Shown: piece after piece, positions 16,012 through 22,934 of the stretch | How positions within the stretch are numbered: position 1 is the first letter of the stretch | Layout: the number at the start of each line of letters is the position of its first letter | NCBI RefSeq assembly: GCF_030209755.1 | Contig: NZ_JARVRH010000031.1 | Location: 1-64,000, forward strand | Direction: 5' to 3' | DNA length: 64,000 bases | Source: Arthrobacter sp. efr-133-TYG-118 | Lineage (GTDB): Bacteria; Actinomycetota; Actinomycetes; Actinomycetales; Micrococcaceae | The notes under the pieces: generated by a model | The model's input: the letters and a program-made list of their open reading frames with translations, nothing else | Told to the model about the DNA's origin: nothing | Databases searched by the model: none | Translations under genes and position numbers: made by a program

Positions 16012-16176
16012 TCAAACATGGCGAACCCCCCGGAAGATACCCACGAGGACGAATAGCCAACTCCATTCTGGAGTAGCTGCTAGTTCCTGGGGGACGCCCC
16101 TCAGTATGAGGCCCCAGGTAAAGACCGGCAGCCCGGTCGCGTCCAACCACGCGGGCCCCTCTTGATCCTTCTTCAT
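16012..16176 (-). CDS. Possible 54-aa hydrophobic protein
   Basis: ATG at 16176 opens a short frame beginning MKKDQEGPAWLDATGLPVFT with a hydrophobic stretch near the C-terminus (EWSWLFVLVGIFRGVRHV). It lies 63 nt upstream of the 15948 start in the same direction and could be the first gene of that operon. There is no clear Shine-Dalgarno sequence. Confidence 0.35.
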   Translation of the reverse strand: MKKDQEGPAWLDATGLPVFTWGLILRGVPQELAATPEWSWLFVLVGIFRGVRHV

Positions 16177-16524
16177 ACGTGCGAGCCGTACATCGGTGCG
16201 CTCGTCACTGCGCGAAATTCGGGACGGCATTGCCGAAGCCGGACAACCCCTCCTCCCCACTCCGGTGCCTCCACTACAGGAAGACTTAAGCCAGCCTCCC
16301 CCCTCGCGCATTGACCGGCGGTTCAGCGTTCGCCATGCACGAATACGGATCTCCTAAGGGGCTATGCCGCGGGCATCGTTAGCGATGTTAGAGCCTCGCC
16401 CTGCTGTTGCGAAAGGCATGAAATGATCCTAAGCGACACCGAAACGGGCGTCTGCGACTGTGGCGATGGGGTGTGCCCAACGCAACCAGACCAGACTTCA
16501 TGTCCATGCTCATAGACTGCTGGG

Positions 16525-16961
16525 ATGGTGAAGACAAACGAGAAGGCGCAACTGGTGGCAGCCATCTTCGTCACTGCCGTGTCAACCTTCGGCGCGTGGC
16601 CTTATTCTCAATCTGCCCTCTCTTCCGTCCCGTCGCTGAGTATGACCGGTGCGGTTTTCGTGGGGGTGAAGCAGGGGTCACCATCGGCGCCTGTCCGAGT
16701 GGATGTTGACTTGCCTATCATTCTTCTCCCAGCCTGACCTTGTTCGATAGGGTTCTGAAAGGAGATGGCGACGCCGCTGTGCCGCCGGACCAAGTAGGTG
16801 AGCTGATGGTTGGGTTCTGTGGAGCGATGAAGGACATTCATCTGCGCAAGACGAGCAATGGTGACGAACTCACATTTGAGCCTCCGATACCGCCGACGGA
16901 TTCTAATCCGAAGATGGCTTCGATCGGACTGGAGAGAACTACAAGTCGCGGCTTTCTATGA
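16525..16961 (+). pseudogene. Possible frameshifted hypothetical gene
   Basis: The first frame, ATG at 16525, gives MVKTNEKAQLVAAIFVTAVS (hydrophobic N-terminal helix), then VGVKQGSPSAPVRVDVDLPI, and stops at 16737. The second frame continues without a gap of sense, SLTLFDRVLKGDGDAAVPPD, then KTSNGDELTFEPPIPPTD, to 16961. A one-base slip near 16722-16735 would join them. No family was recognised. Its 3' end overlaps the convergent HEPN-like gene by about 20 bp. Confidence 0.33.
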
Positions 16962-17889
16962 CCAATTCAACGTCACGAACATGCCAGCAGAGCCGGGAAA
17001 TGAAAGCATAGCCGCGGCTGGGCTCAAGCTCTACCAGGTTGTGCGCGAACTCGTTGCGGATGAATTTGAAAATCGAACGTAATTCCTGGCGCAGTGACTT
17101 GATGTGTGCGGGGAGATCGTCCTGGTTCTTCTGCAATGCCTTTATGTATTGTTCGATCAGGTTCTTCCCGAACCCTTGACTACCGGTCACAACCCGCATG
17201 CGTGTCTCCAGAGCTGCTCCTAGGTCTCGGATGACGGAGTCAAATAGACCAGCATTCAATTGGACTGTAATCCGATCCTGCAGGCTCGGAGGTATCTCGA
17301 GGGCTTCTCGAGTCAACCTCTCGATCTCCGGTCCAGCAGCAGATGTCAGGGAGATCAGTGTGCCTTCGTACATGCCGACGAGCTCAGTGCTCCGAGGCGA
17401 CATTAGCGCGAAAGCTCTGTCATCTTCAGTCCATTCCTCGTCCCTGTCCAATTCGACAGGAACCATCTGACCGTTCGCCAGTTGGATGTAGACCTTTTCG
17501 CCGGCTTGGGTCCTCGCCCAGAGCTCAGGACCTTGGGAGCGCTTAGCGTGCACCTGGGCCGGTGACATTTCAGTCTCTATCACCACACCATTTACGAGGC
17601 CCCGCTCGTCCATTTCGAGGAGTTCGGTGAGACGGATCGCCACGTGCATGTGCTTTTCACTGAACAGATCCGGCTCTTTCTTGTCGATTTGCGTTACAAA
17701 GAGGGCGCATTGGTCGATGACGCTTATGCATTGGAACTCGGTCCCCAGCGGAAAGTCGCCTAGCCGGAGCAAGCCCAACTCCCAGCTTTCATCACCCGGA
17801 TAGGCCGGCCAGTCCGCATGTATGGCTTCCCACACAACAGGACCACGACCAACAGAGCCAAGCTCGCCAGGGAAAGGATTACGTGTCAT
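16939..17889 (-). CDS. Hypothetical protein with C-terminal HEPN-like domain (RNEFAH)
   Basis: 316 aa. The N-terminal ~200 residues are mixed alpha/beta with no recognised motif. The C-terminal region (about 205-310) is helical: GLFDSVIRDLGAALETRMRV, SLRQELRSIFKFIRNEFAHN, then SRLCWHVRDVELV. RNEFAH (residues 278-283) fits the HEPN R-x4-6-H catalytic pattern with the polar residue after Arg, and the FDS.IRDL.AALE.R start recalls Ymh/TIGR02391-type and abortive-infection HEPN domains. HEPN proteins are often RNases in toxin or defence systems. The assignment rests on motif and context only. It is a monocistronic minus-strand gene. Confidence 0.65.
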   Translation of the reverse strand: MTRNPFPGELGSVGRGPVVWEAIHADWPAYPGDESWELGLLRLGDFPLGTEFQCISVIDQCALFVTQIDKKEPDLFSEKHMHVAIRLTELLEMDERGLVNGVVIETEMSPAQVHAKRSQGPELWARTQAGEKVYIQLANGQMVPVELDRDEEWTEDDRAFALMSPRSTELVGMYEGTLISLTSAAGPEIERLTREALEIPPSLQDRITVQLNAGLFDSVIRDLGAALETRMRVVTGSQGFGKNLIEQYIKALQKNQDDLPAHIKSLRQELRSIFKFIRNEFAHNLVELEPSRGYAFISRLCWHVRDVELVIESRDL

Positions 17890-18553
17890 TGGTCAAGGGT
17901 ACGGCAGCCGGGGGACGACGAGCTGGCGGTCTAGTCCCACGCGTCAGTTCCTGTTGCTATCGCAAGAATGGGAGACCTGCCCTGAGAACCAAGCCAGCAA
18001 ATGCTTCTAACTCTGGGCCCGGAATCTGGGTCCGAACACAGCTTTTGCCGGCATCTAGCGCTCACCATCCGATTGTGTTGCGCGCATTAGCTGAACGCCC
18101 GGCTGTACAGTGTTTCAGCCGCTTTCAAGGAACGAGAAGACCAAAACGTCCTTGATCCGCCATCGCTCCATAAGTCGTGGTTTCGCAGTACACCATCCCG
18201 CGTGGCACCGAATCGCAGAACAGCCTCGGCTGAGGCTGGTTGAACGATTCGCATGAATCCCCATTGCAGTTTGCTGGGCTCGGCATCTTAGTTCGACTAA
18301 GGCCGCAGGACAGCCTTGACGTGCACGGCCAATTCGTCAAAAACCTGTCCGTCGATTGTCCATACACTGCGCTGCTTTGAGGCACTTTCACCATGCTTGC
18401 TTTTGCCATGTCTCGCTGTAGAACAGTTGCTTGACATCTGCGGCTTCGATCGCCGGCATAGGAGTGCTCTGGATAATCTTTCGAAAAAGGGGGTTGCATT
18501 GTCATTGCGCCCTCGGGTCTAGCCACAATGGATGTTTGGAAGGAGGGAATGCG
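17890..18553. other. Interval without a convincing gene
   Basis: 664 bp upstream of the HEPN-like gene. Short frames exist on both strands, but none has a ribosome site or recognisable motif. It presumably holds the promoter of the 17889 gene. Confidence 0.45.
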
Positions 18554-18742
18554 ATGAAATCGGCTTGCTCAGCACTGGCCAACGCTGGCGCTTTAGACGA
18601 GTGCTCCTTGGCCGCCTGGTGGGTCTTTGGTTCTCCTTTCAACCCTGTTCTGGCAGCCATCAGTACGAGCAAAAAAGGGAGTGGGACAATGTCCACACTT
18701 TCCGTCTCGAAAACCATGAATGGTGAAGGAGGTGAGTACTGA
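18554..18742 (+). CDS. Possible 62-aa ORF at the right island boundary
   Basis: ATG at 18554 is preceded by a strong AGGAGG at 18541-18546. The product starts MKSACSALANAGALDECSLA and ends SVSKTMNGEGGEY. Its stop overlaps the next start (TGATG). The imperfect palindrome P3 lies inside it, so it could be a fossil of a mobile-element gene. No family was recognised. Confidence 0.35.
   Translation: MKSACSALANAGALDECSLAAWWVFGSPFNPVLAAISTSKKGSGTMSTLSVSKTMNGEGGEY
18680..18698. repeat. Imperfect palindrome P3 (GGACA-A-TGTCCACAC)
   Basis: The right arm TGTCCACAC is identical to P2. The left arm is degenerate outside GGACA. Third member of the edge palindrome family. Confidence 0.5.
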
Positions 18743-19101
18743 TGAACTGTGACCGGACCGTGGAGTCATTCGTGGGTTGCGGGGTTCCTGTCGGACCTGA
18801 AAGCGGGCACCTGCGCGATGGTCTCCTTGAGCCTGACCGGAGCATGCGTGGGCACAGAAAGAGGGTGTGCACAATGTGCACACCCTTGCCGTCGGATCGG
18901 GTCGTACTGGTGCCGGACTGGGCCGGATTCGGCATGTTTCTTGAACTTCCCAGTATTTGCAGGGGCTGGAGTCCGGTTCGAGTCCCACCTTGGGCACGTG
19001 TTTCCGCAGGTCAGGGGGCCTTTGGCCCTCTGACTGTGCACAAATCAGCTTTTTGTGGGCCCCTTCGGGGTCCTTTTGTGTTCTCTGCCTCACTTTTCTG
19101 A
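18742..19101 (+). CDS. Possible 119-aa ORF overlapping the right repeat
   Basis: ATG at 18742 overlaps the previous stop and has AAGGAGGT at 18726-18733, eight bases upstream. The translation (MNCDRTVESFVGCGVPVGPE...) shows no fold features and runs through the palindrome, the tRNA-like segment and two hairpins. True translation is doubtful despite the excellent ribosome site. Confidence 0.25.
   Translation: MNCDRTVESFVGCGVPVGPESGHLRDGLLEPDRSMRGHRKRVCTMCTPLPSDRVVLVPDWAGFGMFLELPSICRGWSPVRVPPWARVSAGQGAFGPLTVHKSAFCGPLRGPFVFSASLF
18861..18997 (+). repeat. Right copy of the palindrome plus tRNA-3'-like repeat
   Basis: Direct-orientation partner of 6549-6687, estimated by eye at roughly 70 percent identity. 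It ends in CCGGTTCGAGTCCCACCT-TGGGCAC, a T-loop/acceptor-like sequence without a matching 5' tRNA half. Confidence 0.7.
18865..18883. repeat. 19-bp palindrome P4 (GTGTGCACA-A-TGTGCACAC)
   Basis: Perfect 9-bp arms around one base, at the same place within the repeat as P1. Confidence 0.7.
19010..19034 (+). terminator. Hairpin after the right tRNA-like end
   Basis: GTCAGGGGGCC-TTT-GGCCCTCTGAC, 11 bp with one G-T pair. It occupies the position held by the 6694 terminator in the left copy, but without a U-tract. Confidence 0.5.
19057..19077 (+). terminator. Short Rho-independent-type terminator
   Basis: GGGCCCC-TTC-GGGGTCC followed by TTTT. A second terminator-like hairpin downstream of the right repeat. 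Confidence 0.55.
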
Positions 19102-19349
19102 TTGAGGGAGGGGTTTGCGGTCTTGCTTCTTCATGGTGGGTTGGATGGCCGCTCTACATGACTTCCGGCGGAGTTGGTCGCGTTGGGTTTGCTGCCCGGA
19201 CGCGGCTGGCATACGGCAACCCGGGCTGGGGCTTTTGATAGCTACGTCGGGTCCCGGTGAAACACGGCGTATCGGTATGTTCGGCGTCGTTCTGTTAGCG
19301 GAGCCTTCGCTGGGTTCAAGGGCCGGAGTGCAACTTGGGGTACCGGGAA

Positions 19350-19409
19350 CAATCCAAAAGTTCGCGAGGAGACAAGTGACGTAGGAGCGTCGGGCGAACT
19401 TTTGGATTG
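19350..19409. repeat. 16-bp inverted repeat CAATCCAAAAGTTCGC with 28-nt loop
   Basis: Arms at 19350-19365 and 19394-19409 are perfect complements. The loop contains a smaller GACG...CGTC hairpin. AT-rich arms in GC-rich DNA and no U-tract argue against an ordinary terminator; a transposon end, recombination site or structured RNA is possible. The surrounding 19102-19598 has no convincing gene. Confidence 0.6.
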
Positions 19410-19598
19410 CGAGCGGCGCGTAGCGCCCTGGTTGCGCGGAGGGCCCGCCCAGCGACAATGAAGCATCAGGACGAGGTGAAGCGTGAATCGGTCAGGGTTT
19501 GACGAAGCTGCACACCGTCCCGTCTGAACCGTAGGGTCCTCAGGCGTGATGGCGCCCCGTGAAACGCGTCCGGCAACGTGCAGGCGCGCGTTCCTTGG

Positions 19599-20272
19599 TT
19601 AGTCCACGAAGCGGACTGCCTCCGTCACGTCTTCAGCACGCAATTCGTGTACGGTGGCCTGCCAGTAGGAGATCCGGGGGTAGTTGGTTGGGTCGAAGAT
19701 CGATTCCCAGCTCGCTTCAATCTCGTGCCGAAGGTCCGCCGGCCAGGTGCTGACCGGCTCGTGCTCGACGCCAGCGGCGGATACCTGGTTAAAGAAATTA
19801 TCGAGCACCATGTTGAGCCGGTTGCTGTAGGCGTCATCGCTTTCGCCCGGGTGGGCCAAGAGGTTGGGTGATCCGTTGAGTACCCGGTGCCAGTCGTCGA
19901 ACTCGGACAGGAGCACGCGTTCCCGGGAAATCCGGCAGGTCAGCAGCACCTTGCCCCGGGACCGGCGGCAGTGGGACAGCAGGTCCCGGCGCCTGATTTT
20001 CGCCCAGAGCCACAAGACACCTTTGCCCCGGGTTGGCAGGCGGGACTGCATCTGCCGGTACATCCAGGCGTAGGCGTCCGGGAACTCGGTCCAGGCCCGT
20101 GTAGGGTCGGCCACAATATGCCCGGTGGTGAGGAGCTGACGGACTGCGTCCTCGGTCTGGAGGTGTGCAGCAGCAGGACCGGTGCGCTGATGTCGTGGAG
20201 GATGCGCCCGGGCGGGAGTCCCCGGTCGCGGCGGGCGGTGCGCATGGGAAAGGTCATCGGCTCATCATGCAT
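19599..20272 (-). pseudogene. DUF3841-family protein, frameshifted near the N-terminus
   Basis: The main frame (20114 to 19599) reads VADPTRAWTEFPDAYAWMYR, RISRERVLLSEFDDWHRVLN and IFDPTNYPRISYWQATVHEL, typical of DUF3841, a small family of unknown function. The expected start LQTEDAVRQLLTTGHIVADP is open upstream in this frame. The preceding ILHDISAPVLLLHT is in another frame that begins near 20272, so a one-base indel at ~20160-20170 separates them. The 19599-20114 part might still be translated from the GTG at 20114. Confidence 0.65.
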
Positions 20273-20997
20273 GCTCCCTCCGACACGAAAGGGGAGGGAG
20301 GCTATCCCGTGGATATATGGCTCTCACACCCCACGATGGCAGCGGCCGATAACCCCGGGTTTGACGGCATCGGTTGGATGTCGAATCGGGACAACAGCCC
20401 CCGCGCCTGCCTTCTTTTCGGTGTCCGTTTTCAGGAGTGCGACGCCGAGAAGCGGCTTGATTTCTCCTTCGGGGACGGCTTCGCCGGGCTCGCTCGGAGC
20501 CCGGCACGGTAAATGCATGTCCGCGCCCGCTCTGTGTGTTGGCCTATTTTCAACCTAGCAGTGTCTTGAGAGGTGGCGGTTCAGCTTGGCGAAGCCCTGA
20601 AGCAGCAGGCTCTTCGTCTTCTTTGAGGGCCATGACTGTGCCGCCTATTCGCCGGCACGGTCTGGATTTGCCTTGCGGACACCACAGAGTGTGCCCCGCG
20701 CATCAGTATCGTGGAGGTGTGTGGCCCACGTCCTCCTTCCGTGGCTTTGCCAGGCCGGGTGGCCAGCAAAGTACAGGGGCGGACATACTCAGGCAGTTAG
20801 ACCTCGTGTGTCCAAGGCGTTCGGAGGGGAAATCGGCGACCTTCGGCGTCCATGGTTCGCGCGGCGGAGCGTTGTGTCGCAGTCGCCCTAGCGCTGTGTG
20901 GCATCCGCCTGCGGTTGAGTTCTATGTCGCCGGTGAACTCGGAGGTGGTGGCGCGTCTGGGAGCGCGATGGGAGGCTGTGGTGGATTAGCAGTGACC
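20273..20997. other. Interval without a convincing gene
   Basis: 725 bp between the DUF3841 gene and the response regulator. Short frames on both strands lack motifs and good starts. No clear terminator for the response-regulator operon is visible. Confidence 0.4.
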
Positions 20998-21663
20998 TTA
21001 CTTGTTCAGCAACCCAGCCCGGTAGACAGTTACCACAATCTGCGCGCGGTCAGACACCCCCAACTTGACCATCGCCCGATTCAGGTGGGTTTTTACGGTG
21101 ACTTGTGCGATGAAGAGTCGGGCGCCGATTTCGGCGTTGGTGAGGCCTTCGGCCACCCCGATGATCACGTCTTTCTCTCGATGAGTCAGGAATCCCAGAC
21201 GATCTAGCAATTCGCCGTCGGGCGGAGCGGGCTCGACGGCCTCGCGCGTGTGTCGCACTAGGGTGTGCGTTGCCGCCTGGGACAGATGTGCGTCGCCCCG
21301 TGCGACTGAGCGTACCGCTTCGACGAGTTCGTCAGGCTCGATGGTCTTGCCTACGAAACCGTCCGCGCCTGCGCGGACGGCCGATACGACGTTGTCGTCC
21401 TCCTCGAATGTGGTGAGAACAAGTATGCGTACCCCATCGTTCCGTGGGTCCGCTCTCAATTCTCTGATGGCGCCTAACCCGTCGAGAACAGGCATCCGTA
21501 GGTCCATTAGCACCACATCGGGCTTGAGGGCGGTGATCATGGACACTGCGTCGCGTCCATTGCCGGCCTCGCCGGAGACGATGACGTCGTCTGCCGTTTC
21601 CAGGATGCCCTTGAGGCCCGCGCGGAGAACGTTCTGGTCGTCAACCAGGAGAACCTTGATCAC
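20998..21663 (-). CDS. NarL/LuxR-family response regulator
   Basis: 221 aa. The receiver domain (residues 1-120) has the acidic pocket LLVDD and phospho-acceptor D54 in VVLMDLRMPVLDG. The C-terminal LuxR-type helix-turn-helix (about 155-215) reads LTHREKDVIIGVAEGLTNAE and ARLFIAQVTVKTHLNRAMVK. It is the last gene of an MMPL - kinase - regulator operon and overlaps the kinase stop by 4 nt, so it is the kinase's partner. The likely target is the transporter promoter upstream of 25124. Confidence 0.92.
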   Translation of the reverse strand: MIKVLLVDDQNVLRAGLKGILETADDVIVSGEAGNGRDAVSMITALKPDVVLMDLRMPVLDGLGAIRELRADPRNDGVRILVLTTFEEDDNVVSAVRAGADGFVGKTIEPDELVEAVRSVARGDAHLSQAATHTLVRHTREAVEPAPPDGELLDRLGFLTHREKDVIIGVAEGLTNAEIGARLFIAQVTVKTHLNRAMVKLGVSDRAQIVVTVYRAGLLNK

Positions 21664-22850
21664 GGTCGATCCCGCCTCGTCACGCGGGCGAGCGGTATTT
21701 CAGCGCGCACTGTATACGACCCATTCTTTGTAGCTAAAAGGAGAGTGCCGTCCACGGAGGCCATCCGTTCGCGCATGCCAATGAGTCCCCATCCGGTCGT
21801 GTGTGGCGACGGAGACTGGCCCACCGGATTGACTATCTCGACAAACAGTTCATCGGGGGTCGACCAGACTTTGAGAGTCGCCGTGCCTGAACCATGTCGG
21901 TGAGCGTTGGTGAGACCCTCCTGCACAAGGCGATAGATGGCAAGATCGACTGTCTCAGGGATGTCCTCAGGGAGGTGTTGGATCTCCGTGACGAGATCCA
22001 GGCCGAGTTCTCTGTACGTCTGAACTAGGCCTTCCAGTTCTGCGAGACGGGGCAGGCTGGTTAGTAACGGGCTCTGGTCATCCCGCAGGATACGGAGGAC
22101 CTCTTCGATTTCGGTGATGATCGACCGCGCCGCATCCCTGATCTCGACCAATGATGCCCGAGCGCGCGCGGGATCGCGATCGAGCTGGCGTTCTGCTGAA
22201 CCTGCGTGCACACTGATGACAGTGACGTTGTGCGCTACAGCGTCGTGGAGGTCCCTCGCGATACGAATACGCTCTTCAATCACTTTCTGCCGCAGGTCGC
22301 GGGCTTGATCGTGTTCGAGCGCAAGCGCCCGTTCGTGGAGGGACCAGATGTAGTCGTGATGGAGGCGGATCGCGATGCCTGTGACAGCCATGCACGCTGT
22401 CCATGCCATCGTCAACAGCGAATATGGCGCCAAGGGGAGTTGACCATCAGCCCATATCGCCGAGATATACATCCCGGAACCGACGGTGACGCAGGCGACT
22501 AAGGCTGTCCTTCGACGACGCCACATGCCAACGGTTACGAGGCAGGCTTGCGTGAGCAGCCACATCCAAATCGAGTTCTGACCGACGGCGGCTGCCGCCA
22601 GCGATAGCGCTGCTGTGGCGGTCACGGACGTCAGGGGTAACCACCGTCGGGCCGCGAATGCCACCGCGGCGATTCCGAGTATTATGTAGCCCACCGCCCC
22701 CGAGGACTCCAGCGCGAGGCCTCGCAGAGCAAGTCCGACTGAGGCCACGCCGATAGCATCGAAGAGAATCTCGATCCACAAGCGAAGGTCGACCGGCTGA
22801 CCCCGGGGGAAGTAGTGCATCATCGTCGAACTTAGACCTCCGTTCTCCAT
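21660..22850 (-). CDS. Sensor histidine kinase (NarL-partner type)
   Basis: 396 aa. Several N-terminal hydrophobic spans (about 20-150) have no large extracellular domain. A coiled linker follows, then the HisKA_3 box RIRIARDLHDAVAHNVTVIS with the phospho-His, then the HATPase domain (EGLTNAHRHGSGTATLKVW; TTGWGLIGMRERM). This intramembrane-sensing layout is common in actinobacteria, where the signal is often membrane stress or a hydrophobic compound. The ATG at 22850 is used; ATGATG codons 18-21 bp further in lie behind GGAGG and are an alternative start. The MMPL transporter gene lies 84 bp upstream. Confidence 0.9.
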   Translation of the reverse strand: MENGGLSSTMMHYFPRGQPVDLRLWIEILFDAIGVASVGLALRGLALESSGAVGYIILGIAAVAFAARRWLPLTSVTATAALSLAAAAVGQNSIWMWLLTQACLVTVGMWRRRRTALVACVTVGSGMYISAIWADGQLPLAPYSLLTMAWTACMAVTGIAIRLHHDYIWSLHERALALEHDQARDLRQKVIEERIRIARDLHDAVAHNVTVISVHAGSAERQLDRDPARARASLVEIRDAARSIITEIEEVLRILRDDQSPLLTSLPRLAELEGLVQTYRELGLDLVTEIQHLPEDIPETVDLAIYRLVQEGLTNAHRHGSGTATLKVWSTPDELFVEIVNPVGQSPSPHTTGWGLIGMRERMASVDGTLLLATKNGSYTVRAEIPLARVTRRDRP

Positions 22851-22934
22851 CTTATGTCTCAGGAAACGTTCTTTAGATTAGTAGCGCCCGCGAAGACCTG
22901 TCCTAAAGGGATTCCGGAGCGGGAGTTACTCGGA

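Noticed and set aside
18125..18526. 133-codon minus-strand frame upstream of the island edge
   Set aside because: No Shine-Dalgarno sequence, no conserved-looking segment, and abundant rare residues (Cys/Met/Ser) typical of chance frames.
20536..21207. 223-codon plus-strand frame overlapping the response regulator
   Set aside because: Its 3' third is antisense to a clear response regulator, and the remainder has no motif or good start.
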